From contig OY856412.1 in NCBI GenBank assembly GCA_963693085.1, forward strand, positions 1,058,488,244 through 1,058,552,243: a DNA stretch of 64,000 nucleotides, in the 5' to 3' direction. Position numbers and translations under genes: made by a program. The notes beneath the pieces were generated by a model. That model worked only from the letters and a program-made list of their open reading frames with translations. It was not told the DNA's origin and ran no database searches. Shown here piece after piece: positions 47,298 through 59,168 of this stretch; the stretch's first letter is position 1, and each line of letters begins with the position of its first letter. Source of the stretch: Alisma plantago-aquatica. Its lineage: Eukaryota > Streptophyta > Magnoliopsida > Alismatales > Alismataceae.

Positions 47298-49117
47298 GCT
47301 ATTTTAGCACTTGAAGACCTCAGCATGGCCGTGGTGCCAAGGAACGGCCGTGCTGGCAATTACACAAAAGTTACAGGTTGATTGACAAATCTCAAAGTTT
47401 CAGCAACTCATCCACCATGGTCGTGCTACCCAGCATGGCCGTGCCACGAAGACCCCACCACGACCGTGTTGCTGTGCTAGATGAAGATCAGAACGGGCGT
47501 GCTCTGGGGAATGACCTCCTCGAAACTCCTCCACCACAGCCATGTTGTCCAGCATGGCTGTGCTACCTAGCCACCACAACGACCATGCTTCCCAGCATGG
47601 CCATTCCACCAATCTTCATTTTCACCCATCCAATATGTAATTTCACACTTCACTAGAATGGTCGTTCTCCACCACCACGTCCGTTCTCACCTCTACCCAC
47701 CACGACCGTGCTGCCACCTGAAACCTAACACTTTTCACACAATTTTCCCACAATACCCCTACTTACCCTAGCGCTTCCACCACCACCTATATATACATAG
47801 GTGGTAGCCACAACACTAGGTAAGCTTCCCTAGATGATCCTAGCCTCCATTACTCCTCCCCTTGAGCATTTAGTGCACTTCCTTTGCATGTGTGCTCTCC
47901 ACCCACCATCTCCACCTCCATTTCACCTTGGAAACCTAGTTTTCTAGGTTTTCATCCATAATCCCCCATATTTTCATGCTCACCCGTACCCTTGGAGGAG
48001 AGAGGTCATCCACAACAGCAAGGATGTGAAGAAGAAGGCCACTTCCCCGAGCTCCATGGCATTTCTTCCCCTTCTTCCCATTTCTTTTACTATTTCTTTG
48101 ACTATGTGTAGCTAAGCCCCTAGTGGTGGGTTGTTTGGGGTTAAAATGTGACTTTGATACCATGTTGGGGAAAAGTAGCTTGTAATGAATATAATTTCTA
48201 TCTATGATGATTGCCTCTTGCTTTTGTCTCATTTCCTATTTTATTGCATGTGGTTTGTGCTTATAACATGAATTGCTTGCTTTGAGATGTTTGATGACAC
48301 TTAGCTTCTAGGGGGAATCGGAGTGTATGTGACAATCTTAGGAATGGCTCCTAGGTCCAATTAGTGGATCCCTAGCTAGCCCCCTTTGTTCCTACATACA
48401 CATCCCTCCTCCTACAAGTTAGTGTGAGATCTAAGTAGCTAGTGTAATTGCCTAGGGCTTTCTAAAGGCTAGAATGACTAGTGGCATGAGGTCAAATATC
48501 CTCATATCTACTCCCATCTCTACCCTTGGCTCTCAATTGACCAAATACCTATTTACCCTAGAAACCTAGACTTGACAAGTCCTACTAGAATTACACCTAA
48601 CCCTAGTTACCCAACTAGTAGTATAGGGTACATTCTGTTAGCACTTGCCTTATTGTTTGGTTTGGTAATCTAGATAGAATTGTGATGGTTTCTTGCTATG
48701 TTGAGATCCCCCAACTAATATCAAACCACATCCCCCAAACATCCCACCTACCCTAATCATATTGCTTAAAACCCATCTTGATTTGCTTGTTTGTTCATGC
48801 TAGTCTAGTTTAGTTGCTTTTGATTAATCTAGTTTTGTTCTTTAGTGTTAACTTAGATTCTTGCTCTAGCTAGTGGTTAGTTTAGCTCTTAATTTCTTCT
48901 CGCCTTGCTAGAGTAGTGTAGTTCACCTTGTTCTCATTTGGTTAATTGTTTGGCCTAGTTGCTTAGATTCAACTTGCTTCAGATAATTTAGCTTTTTGAT
49001 AACTTAGTTTCCATCTTGCCTTTCCTTTCTTGTTTGCTTAGTGTAATCACAAACAAACCTTTTAACACCCTCATACCCTAATATCCATACTAGGAACATA
49101 GCAAACACTACCCTAGT
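47298..49117 (+). repeat. E-family LTR fragment (E3)
   Basis: Plus-strand LTR sequence is collinear with the reverse of 38075-39880 of the E2 5' LTR. It starts abruptly in AGCTATTTTAGCACTTGAAG, lacking about the first 300 bp, holds the CpG motif cluster (47320-47710) and the TATA box CTATATATAC (47787-47796), and stops at CACTACCCTAGT, where the Tekay LTR is inserted. The last 220 bp or so of the LTR should lie right of the window. Confidence 0.85.
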
Positions 49118-49457
49118 TGTGGCGTCTGAATCGTAAAAACAAGATTAACTAATGTGGAAGCGAATTATTAGCAGCAGAATTACTGAAAATCACTAAAAAT
49201 TAAAACTTTTTGCAAAGAGATCCACAAACTATAAAACTCTTTCATAAAGAACCAAAGTAAGTTATTTACATTCTGATTCATCAGTACATCTCTATATCAT
49301 CTCATCTCGAGAGTCACAAACATTAACTGCCCTGTTAAACTATACATAAGTAGTATACAAAAATCTCGAGGCATCAAGCCAAAAATCTCATATCTATATC
49401 AAACTCTCTAATGACTCCTAGGACCTGAGAGTACAAAGACAACACATAGGACTCTCT

Positions 49458-49468
49458 CTATATATATG
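49458..49468 (-). promoter_or_regulatory. Probable TATA box of the Tekay LTR
   Basis: On the minus strand CATATATATAG lies about 345 bp before the LTR end, a plausible start region for R. In the right LTR the place (59505-59516) is weaker (CTATATAC). No other strong TATA run is found near the LTR end. Confidence 0.45.
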
Positions 49469-50970
49469 ACTTGACAAACAGTGTCTCCACCTGAGGATCA
49501 CTGTTGTCCTTGCTGTTGCTGCTGCTGCTGTTCACCCTCTGTAGGGTTTCTTCTTCCTCTACGTCTACCTAAAAAGTTGAATCCCACGGGGGTGAGACAA
49601 TTGAAAATTGTCCCAGCGAGAGATATAACTCTCCGCCAGAAACATTGTTATTGCAGTTAATAGAATAACACTGAGAAGTAGGATCATAATATTCAGCAGC
49701 AGGTGAATCACTAATTAAACTATGTAGAGCAGTGTTCTCTATGCAGTTCATTTCAATTATAACTTGATAAAGCAGCATGTCATTTATTCAAAAAGGAATA
49801 TAAAAAACATGTCTAGCATTTATTCAACTAGGACATAATAGATAATGTATCATCAATCATTGATTCTCACAAATTCAACCCTAAGCAAATATGCTACACT
49901 GCTGATTACATTTTACCCGCATACTTATGCCCTGAGGAGATGAGGTATACCGCTCATACTCCAACTGACCATTGCGAAATCGAAATCGGTACCATACATA
50001 GGTCACTAGAAGAGTCGGATTTCTATGACCTCATCCTCCTCAGTCAGTGTGAGGAACAACTTGTAGGACATCTCGTGCCTCTGCTAAAATAGCTTTCCAG
50101 GGTATACTGGCAACTTCGCTATTAGAGTTACAGCGGCATGATGTACTCTCTTCGCAATCGAGAGATTTCTTATTTATCTCACATCGATTCGGCATTAACA
50201 TCATCATAGGGAGATTAGTGATACATCATCCTGGCATATACATATAATGAAGGATTGAGAGATTTAATGTTTATCTCACATCAATTCCTCCATTAGGGCG
50301 TAAGGATATTCACGCCCATAACCCCCACATACTCAAAAGTATGCCCTCCAGGAGTTCCCTTAGGAAAACCTGTTTCACCATCACCAAACTACTGACGATG
50401 ATGGATCTATGGTCAGGGATCTACATGATATCATTTCACTTGATTAGTTAAGTACATTACAACATTCTTTTAGCATCAGCCATGTTTTCAAGTATAGATC
50501 ATTATAACAATTGCTATAAAGAATGAGTACTCTTTCTATCAAGTTCATTTCACAGCTTTATTAACATTGGGATCTTAATCCCTTATCATCTCATCATCAT
50601 GATTCAAGAATATGGGTGTTCAAACCCTTAGATCATCAAAACACTTGTTACCACTTTAACAGGTAACTTATTGCCATCAAGTCATCTGACAGTGTAAACA
50701 TGACAATTGCAGTGCAGGTATTTCACATGGCTCTTACAGCCTATCAAATTCTTTTGTTACCATTCACTAGGCAACATAGCCTATCATTACTTACAAAGCT
50801 TATAAAGTACTTTCAATAAACAAAGCATCATAGCTCATACCTGTCTATGTTCAATATCTCATAAAACCTGCATGATTAGTATAAATGATAACAGATACAT
50901 CAATTTCATACCAGCATAATGCAAAACAATTATAACATCACTATTCGAGGGTTACACCTCTATACCCTTG

Positions 50971-51330
50971 CTAGGGTTAGGGTTTCCCTTTTCAAATCAA
51001 TTAGGGTTAATCATCCCCTTAGATAAATTAGGATTAATGACTCATCATTTCATTATCCAACCTTAGAGCTTCATGCTATAAGGTATAACCCAGAATTAGG
51101 GTTTCACATATTCCTTCACCCTATTTGGAATTCGGGTTTACTATTCACATCGCATCACCCTAGATTAGGGTTTAAGTTCAATAACCCACAATTAGGGTTT
51201 ACTGTTCACTTTGTATCACCCTAGATTAGAGTTCTCATGTCATTACCATGAATTAAGATCATACTATCATCATGTATTAGAATTTCACCTATCAATGCCC
51301 TCAATTAGGGTTATGATTCATTAACCTTTA
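50971..51330. repeat. Telo-box-like TTAGGGTTT cluster in Tekay LTR
   Basis: CTAGGGTTAGGGTTTCCC at 50971 is followed by about eight more TTAGGGTT(T) motifs to 51330 (near 51001, 51096, 51163, 51191, 51305 and others). The same cluster is in the right LTR (60990-61350), and its first block is also conserved in the C2 LTR (about 1395). AAACCCTAA is the plant telo-box known from promoters and from TRB protein binding. Whether it works here is unknown. Confidence 0.75.
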
Positions 51331-51714
51331 GGGTTCCATGATCTCACTATTAAGGATCATACCCTAATTAGACATTTATTCATATTGAAAGTCCACTACA
51401 TGATTATCATTCATGTAGGAAGTATTTTCTCTCTCGTCCTCAATAGGATGATGTTTACTTCATCCTTGATTAAGCTAATTCAACTCAACTTGAAGAAGAA
51501 TTGACACCATGAGTTATGTCATTATTACCATGATCATTAAAGCATAATTATTTAAAGGGTACTAATCACCCTATCTCATTAAGGGCACCATTATTATAAT
51601 CACCCTTGGTTTACATCATGTAATTGTTCACTTAAACAATTAACCTTCAACCACTTTAAGTCTTCATACAATTTGACTAATTACCTTCCAAGTGATCTTG
51701 GTCACTTAGACCTC

Positions 51715-52925
51715 AAACGGTCTTGACCAATCAGACCTCAAATAGTCTTGGTTGAATACTTAAAACTGTTTAGTAAAGTTGAGATTGAAATCGTTTGCCA
51801 AAGTGAACACTTGAGATCATTTGCTAAAGGTACACACTTGAAACCATTTGCTAAAGGTAGTCTTTGAAACCATTTGCTAAAGGTACACACTTGAAACCTT
51901 TTGCTAAAGGTAGTCTTTGAAACCGTTTTCTAAAGGTGCACACTTGAAACCGTTTGCTAAAGGTAGTCTTGAGATCATTTGAGCTTCAACCGGTTTGGGA
52001 TCGTTTGGTCCCAAACGGTCTTGAGACCGTTTGGGACCAAATAGTCTTGAGACCGTTTGGACCCAAATGGTCTTCAGACCGTTTGGTCCAAACCTCCTCA
52101 AAACTGCATGGACCAAATATGGTCTCAACCACTCAAATTGAATTAGGGTTTCCAAGATTGATTCCTTCATTAATTGAAATCATGTTATCGCTCATCAATT
52201 GGTCCTAACATCATACTTCAATTGAGTTAAATAGGTCATCCTTCAACTGATTTGACCCTCAATTGATCAGCAATTAGGGTTTGATTCAATTGGATAGGGT
52301 TTGAAATCGATGATCCTTCAATGTTGATTATTGTGAAACTAATTACTTTGAAACTATTGAACCACCAACCAAAATGGACATGACCTGACCCCAAACGGTC
52401 TTGAGGTCATTTGGATGGCATAAAAATGGTCTTGAGACCGTTTGCCCATCTCATCACCCAAATCCATGTCATTCAATTAGGGTTTGGATCATTGGATTGA
52501 TCACCAAATCAGCATTTGATTGCAAATCATCTTGGTATCTTTGGATCTTCAAACACCTAACCATACTCAACCCTAGACCTCCAAACGGTCTTGGGTGACC
52601 CCCAAACGGTCTTGAGACCGTTTGGGTGATCCCCAAATGGTTTTGAAACCGTTTGGGTCAATCAACCCAAGTTTCTAACTCAATCAATTTGGAAATCAGC
52701 ACTTAACCCGAATAAGGTTTGGTGATTGATGGACCTTCAACTCATGAACCAATTGGAACTAATAAGTTCTATTTATTGGATCATTAACCAACATTATTAG
52801 AAACAAATTCCCAAATGGTCAACCCTGGTCAACACCTCCAAATGGTCTGAAACCATTTGCCCTCATGCGGTTTGGTGAAACCGTTTCCCCTCAAACGGTT
52901 TGGGAAACCGTTTGAGCAACTTGAT
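51715..52925. repeat. AAACGGTCT/AGACCGTTT dyad cluster, left Tekay LTR
   Basis: Some thirty copies of AAACGG or CCGTTT half-motifs, often paired as AAACGGTCT-TG-AGACCGTTT. The longest pair has 18-nt arms, TTTGGTCCCAAACGGTCT (52004-52021) and its exact reverse complement (52024-52041), with a 2-nt loop. A subset forms about 27-bp direct repeats (TTTGCTAAAGGT, ACACACTTGAAACC) at 51800-51970. Many copies read AAATGG or CCATTT, as expected from CpG deamination. Confidence 0.9.
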
Positions 52926-54327
52926 GGAAACCGTTTGGACTGAGATTTCTTTGGATAATCATCTAAGATGATGTCATAATCTTCTTCCTTTTTTCATCCA
53001 AGAACTGGAGTCGTTCTTCATGGGAATTACAGCAGGGAATCAAAAGAGTATCAAAAAGAAAAACATAACCCACGATTATTGTAGAATAGAATGCAATATC
53101 AATGTTTAAGGGTTTGAGTTATAAAACCTGCCTCAAAATCTGATTCCAAGCTCCAAGATCCACGGATATAATGGTGGATGGAGTTCCAGAAACTGCCCAA
53201 GGTCCGTTCTTGAGCTTTTGGATGAACAAGTTGGCTAGGATTGGAAATCGAGTGAAGAAAACCAATAATCAAGCATTGATTTAGGGTTTTCACCATGAAT
53301 CCGAGGTAGAAGGTGATCAAAACTTACCAAAAGGTTATGGTCGTCCTTATCCTACTCCTGAGCTCTCCCTTGATCGGCCAAAGCAAGGTGAGAAAAGAAA
53401 ACTAAGGAAAAGGTCCTTAAGTGGTTTGGAAAAATGGATATGTATAAGGATTTCAAGGAAAGAGAAAAAGGAAATTATTTTCTTTAATTCCAAAAGTATT
53501 TCCACCAAATCCCCCTCCATACCTTGGCCACGAAGCCACCTTCATTATCTTGCAAAGCCTCTTCATTATCCATGGATTAATGGAAAAGAAATTAAGCACC
53601 TTAAAGAGTTTTATACTAATATCCAACTTTTAGTGGATAATACTTTTATTATGATAATGTGAGTGGGCTTCCACTCAACCAAGATCTTTTTGTGCCATAG
53701 AAAGGAACAAGCTCTTCCAACAATTTGCTATTTCATCCCTCAACTTTTGGTTGAAGGGATCCTCAATTAATTTATTTCTTTTTGCATTAAATTAAATTAA
53801 AGTTCCATATATGCTTAAATCTTGATTATTTTAATATCAAGATTCTCTCTCCTCCAAGATAATTCAAATGAGGCAACCTTCTCATTTCCTTTGCTCTACT
53901 TGATGCCAAGAAACATGAGGGACCTTCTAAAGGTGATATTTTGCATATTGAACCCTAGATTTTGGGTAAATTGCATATTACACCAAAACTAGGTTTTAAT
54001 GCACAAGAATTGCTCTACAAGCTTTATCTTGGTGCCCAAGCTTGTGGAAACCATACCACTACATAATATTCATTCTTATGATGTCTCAACATCAGAGGAA
54101 CATTTTACCATGTGCAGTTTTCAAGTTAACCCCTCAACTTGGGTAATTTGCACTTTAGTCCAAGATTAACAAAACAATGTTTCAACATTATTCAAAAAGG
54201 ACTGAAATTGAAATATAAGTTCCTCAAGAGCCTTAATTAATTTTCAAAAGATAAGAGCAAGCATCTAATCAACTTTATTAGGCAAAACACCTAGGGTTAA
54301 AACATAACACAGGTCAGGGATGTTACA

Positions 54328-54343
54328 AATTATCCACCCCTTA
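54328..54343 (-). other. Polypurine tract of Tekay element C
   Basis: On the minus strand AAGGGGTGGATAATT precedes the LTR start TGTAACATCCC. This fixes the left LTR as the 3' LTR. Confidence 0.75.
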
Positions 54344-54379
54344 TAAGGATTTCGTCCCCGAAATCATTAACAAAACATT

Positions 54380-57300
54380 TTAAGAGAAAAGAGTAGGGTA
54401 TTTCCTTCTCATTTCTTCCTCTAGTTCCCATGTAGCTTCTTCAATGCCACGATGATTCCAGAGGAATTTTACAAGACTAATGTCTTTCTTTTCCAGCTTC
54501 TTAATTCTTCTATCGAGAATCAACATAGGTCCTTTAACATAGGATATATCATCGTTTAACTCTACTTCCATAGGGTGCAGAACTGATTCTGTGTCAGGAT
54601 GACATTTCCTTAGCATGGAAATGTGGAACACTGGGTGCAACTTTTGCAGCTCAGGTGGTAACTCCAGCTTATAAGCTACCTTTCCAATCCGTTCAATGAT
54701 TGGATAAGGCCCCATAAATCTAAGAGCTAACTTTCATTTTCTTCCGAACCTAAGAACTCCCTTCCAAGGTGAGACCTTGAGGTACACTCTGTCTCCAACC
54801 TGGAATTCTAAAGGTCTACGACGCTTATCAGCGTAAGATTTCTGCCTATCATGTGCAGTCTTTAACTGTTGTTGTATTATTTTAATCTTCTCGGTGGTCT
54901 TCTGCACAAGATCAGGACCCAAAAGTTGATAATTACCAGTTTCATACCAACATAGGGGAGATCTACAATGTCTACCATACAAGGATTCATAAGGTGCCAT
55001 GTCGATGTTGTGTTGATAGCTATTGTTGTAGGCAAACTCTATCAAGCTTAGATGTAGATCCCAACTTCTTGTAAACTGAAGGACACATGCCCTAAGCAAG
55101 TCCTCCAAGGTTTGTGTAGTCCTTTATGATTGTCCATCAGATTGAGGATGAAAGGTTGTATTAAACCTTAACTGTGTGCCTAAGGCTTTATGAAGTCGCT
55201 CCCAAATATGACTCGTAAACTGGGGACCTATGTCAGAAACAATGGTAACTGGGACCCCATGCAGTCGCACGATCTCATCTACATATAACTGTGCTAGTTT
55301 CTCTGCAGAATAGGTTGTCTTGACAGGTAAGAAATGTGTCATCTTTGTTAACCTATCAACTATTACCCAAATGGAATCATGACCTTTGGTTGTTCTGGGT
55401 AAACCAACCACAAAATCCATGGTCACATGATCCCATTTCCACTGTGGTATAGGGAAAGGCTGCATTGTTCGTGCGGGCTTCTGGTGTTCAGCTTTAACCT
55501 GCTGACACACTGGACACCGCATAACGAACTCAGCAACATCCTTCTTCAAACCAGGCCACCAATATATATCTTTCAAGTTATGATACATTTTGGATCTTCC
55601 TGGATGCATAGCATACATTGAAGAATGAGCTTCTTCCAGGACTAATTTCCTTAAGTATCAACATCAGGTACTATCATTCTACCATGGTAATAGGCTACCT
55701 CATCATATGAATCATGGAAACCATCTCGTTTCTCACTACCATATTCTGACCTAATCTGCTGAACTACAGCATCAGCTTGTTGTGCCTCCTTAATTTGTTG
55801 TCTCAGAGTTGGTTTTATGTGCATCTCAGCTAACAACCCAGATAACAATGATACTTTTGACTATACATTGTTTTGCCTTAAAGAGATAAGCATATCCCTC
55901 CTAGAGCTCACTAAAGAATTCAGTTGTGCTTTATCTAGGGTTGGTGTTGCTGATTTCCTACTCACAGCGTCAGCAACCACATTGGCTTTTCCTGGATGAT
56001 AATCAATTGTACAATCGTAGTCCTTGATTAATTCCATCCAGCGGCATTGCCTCATGTTAAGCTCATGCTGAGAGAAGATGTACTTTAGGTTCTTATGGTC
56101 TGTGAAAATCTAGAATGTCTCTCCATAGAGATAATGTCTCCAGATCTTCAAAGCATGGACTACTGCAGTTAGTTCTAGATCGTGTGTCAGATAATTCTCC
56201 TTGTGTTTCTTAAGTTGTCGAGAAGCAAAAGAAATCACTTGCTTATCCTGCATTAACACACATCCTAGTCCATTCTTAGAGGCATCACAGAAAACTATAT
56301 ACCCTTTCCCTTGTTCAGGTAACACTAGCACAGGTGCACTTGTCAACCTTTCCTTCAACAACTGGAATGATTGTTGACACTTGTCATTCCAAGCAAAAGG
56401 AACATCCTTCCTGGTCAACTTAGTCAAGGGTAAAGCTATAGAACTGAAGTTCTTAATGAACCTCGTGTAATAGCCTGCCAACCCTAAGAAACTGTGAATT
56501 TCCATTTGTGTCTTCGTCTATTCCCATTGTAGGACAGATTCTACCTTTTTAGGGTCAACACGTATACCTGAAGCAGATATTACGTGTCCAAGAAAAGAAA
56601 CTTCAGATAACCAGAACTCGCACTTGCTAAACTTAGCATACAACTTATTCTCTCTTAGAAAAGTTAGAGCCTGATGAAGATGATGCTCATGTTGTTGAGC
56701 ATCTCTACTATAGATCAGAATGTCATCTATGAAGACGACTACACATTGATCGAGAAAAGGTCAAAAGATTCTATTCATGAGTTCCATGAATGCAGTTGGT
56801 GCATTAGTTAGTCCAAATGACATAATTGTGAACTCATAGTGACCATACCTTGTCCTAAAAGCAGACTTAGGTATGTCACCCTCCTTAATACGCAGCTGAT
56901 GATATCCCGACCTCAAATCTATCTTTGAGAAGACAGTTGCACCACACAACTGATCAAAGAGATCATCAATCCTTGGCAAAGGATACTTATTCTTTATAGT
57001 TACTTTATTTAGCTGTATGTAATCAATGCACAACCACATCGATCCATCCTTCTTCTTAACAAAGAGGACCGGAGCACCACAAGGTGAAGTACTCGGTCGG
57101 ATAAAACCCTTCTCAAGCAACTATTGCAGTTGTTTCTTGAGTTCTGCCATCTCAGCAGGCGCCATCCTATATAGTGTTTGTGCTATTGGCTGCGTGCCCG
57201 GAATTAGATTAATCTCAAAATCAATCTCTCGGGGCAGAGGAACACCTGGAAGTTCTTCAGGGAACACATCTTCAAACTCCCTGACTATAGGAACTTCAGA

Positions 57301-57837
57301 AGGATTAGAACTCTCCATAGTGGTATCTATCACATGGGCCAAGAATGCAAAGCATCCTTGCCTCATCAGCTTCTCAGCTACCATAGCTGACACAAGACAG
57401 GTTGGAAGGATCTTTCTATCTCCTTGAAAGATCCATGTATCACTATTATCTGTGAACACAACTTGCTTGGATTCACAATCCAAGACAACCCTATACCTTT
57501 CTAAGGTGTCCATCCCAAGAATTATATCGAGCCTGTGCATCTCAAGTGGTATAAGATCCACTTGAATGCGATGTTCAGAAAAGAAAAGAATGCAGGGAGA
57601 ACACACCTCCCGCAACACAGCAGATCTCATCAAAGGAGTTTCTAACAACAGACTATCTGCTCTATGACTGGTAGTCATGTTGCAGTCAAGAATCACTCTT
57701 TGAGTGATAAAGGAATGTGTAGCACCCGGATCAATTAAAACAGATACGATGCAGGATGTAGATATATCAAAATAAAACAATTCCATCTGACCTATCACAA
57801 CCCGAGGGTTGATCACTGCATCAGGCTGATTCATCAC
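54380..57837 (-). pseudogene. Tekay pol: protease, RT, RNase H, integrase, chromodomain
   Basis: Protease: SVLIDPGATHSFITQ with active-site DPGAT (about 57730). [11 protein letters not shown] region, [15 protein letters not shown] (about 56940), FIDDILIYS (about 56720). RNase [17 protein letters not shown] and [15 protein letters not shown] (about 56300-56150). Integrase: CPVCQQVKAEHQKPA (about 55510), HVTMDFVVGLP, TIVSDIGPQFTS, HPQSDGQS. The end has a chromodomain (ILDRRIKKLEKKDISLVKFL, WNHRGIEEATWELEEEM, 54515-54400), thought to guide integration to heterochromatin. About seven in-frame stops and one frameshift (about 55640). One stop, at 55121-55123, falls where integrase should have its third catalytic residue, Glu. 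Confidence 0.9.
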
Positions 57838-57899
57838 ATAGAATCTCGTTGTTGCCTGTGGTTGATTCGGTTCTCAGTTATTGGGTGCTGATGATCCAG

Positions 57900-59033
57900 C
57901 TTGGGATGCTTGTCCACGTCCTCTAGCGCCACCTGGAAACTATCTCCTCTGAGAACCTTGCTGACTCTGCCTCTGGGGTTGAGTCACACTTGCCTGTCTG
58001 GCTCTGCAATCCTTCATCAGATGCCCCATTTTCCACATATGAAACAACTTCTGATCCCTGGATGTAGTCTGGATGGTCCTGTAACTGACACAGATGTTGA
58101 GCTGTGGGCTCCTTCTGGTGGTAAACTTCATCCTCTACCCCTATTTGACGTCCATTGTGTCTGGGTATTAAATCTAGGTGGTGCCATTGGTGTAGAAAAC
58201 CTCGATTTCTTAAAACTTTTGGACGAGGATCCTTAGAACTGGGGGTACACCTTCTTGTTCTTGGTTTGTTTCTTCTCAGTCACAAACCTCTTTATCCGTC
58301 TAACAGATTCCACAAAAGTGGCAAATCTTTCCCTGTTCTCCAGAGCAGACACAGGGGTGGTCAATTCAGCGTTTAATCCCTTCTCAAAACGCCGAATCCG
58401 CTCTTCATCTGTAGTTGCCATATGCGGACAGAACTGCAAAATCTCCATGAACTTAGCCTCGTACTCGCTAATGTTCATTGGTCCTTGTCTTAACCTCTCA
58501 AACTGAGAGATTTTCTCATCTGGGAACGTTTTCAGGAAAGTATCTGTTGACAAATTTCCGTCGGAATACCTCCCATTCGATCTCCACACCAGGCCTTTTC
58601 CCCTCCTCTATGGTCCACCAGTGACCAACACTCCCCTTAAGAAGGTACACAACATATTTAACCTTCTCAGCTTCTGGGATGTTAAGGATTCTAAAGGCCT
58701 TCTCTAATTCAGTTAGCCACATGTCAGCATCTGCTGGGTCAACTGTCCCCGCATATTCTGTGGCTCCAACCCGGCGAAGTCATTCAAACGTCTTGCCGGC
58801 TCCCTATCCCTCAGGGTGGGTAGGTGCCCTAGGTGCAGGTATGGGCAATCTATCAGTCATATGTGTCATGGCAGCCATAAACTGCCCAAACATAGCTTGG
58901 AAGGCTGGATTCCCCATGCTTGATTGAACTGGGGTGGTTGAGGCACAGGTTCCTCCCTTCCTTGGTCTCTTACACCTCCTCCAGGTGCAGCGACACTACT
59001 TTCAGCAACATGTTCATCATGTGATCCAGACAT
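57900..59033 (-). pseudogene. Tekay gag (decayed)
   Basis: It starts MSGSHDEHVAESS at 59033. After frame changes come PAFQAMFGQFMAAMTHMTDR (about 58900), MWLTELEKAFRILNIPEAEK and VGHWWTIEEGKRP (58722-58600), and FERLRQGPMNISEYEAKFME and RRFEKGLNAEL (58510-58380), the retrotransposon gag domain. The zinc knuckle near 58040 is damaged: KLFHMWKMGHLMKDC has lost Cys residues. At least two frame changes and several stops are present. Protease follows directly. Confidence 0.85.
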
Positions 59034-59150
59034 CTTTAGTTCTCTCTTCTCCTCCTATATGAGCAGAAGACACTATCAGATACACTGGAAGACACTAGAA
59101 CATACTCAACAACCCTAGTCCTATGTCTTTGTAGACTCAGCGAACCTAGA

Positions 59151-59162
59151 GCTCTGATACCA
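59151..59162 (-). other. Primer binding site of Tekay element C (tRNA-iMet)
   Basis: On the minus strand TGGTATCAGAGC, complementary to the 3' end of plant initiator tRNA-Met, lies six bases after the LTR end at 59169. This is the usual site of chromoviruses. Confidence 0.9.
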
Positions 59163-59168
59163 CTAAAT

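Larger units (their letters stand above)
49118..54327 (-). repeat. 3' LTR of Tekay element C
   Basis: 5210 bp with ends TGTGGC/GTTACA on the plus strand (minus: TGTAACATCCC to GCCACA). A probable R-U5 of about 340 bp follows the TATA region at 49460. The long U3 holds TTAGGGTT motifs (50971-51330), about 27-bp direct repeats (51800-51970) and AAACGGTCT dyads (to 52925). By eye it differs from the right LTR by several percent, largely by transitions and a few small indels. Confidence 0.9.

Noticed and set aside
51715..52925. CRISPR-like look of repeated short motifs with spacers
   Set aside because: Motifs are short, in both orientations, irregularly spaced and inside a plant LTR. This is not a CRISPR array.
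59151..59162. tRNA gene at the initiator-Met match
   Set aside because: Only the 12 bases complementary to a tRNA 3' end are present; it is a primer binding site.
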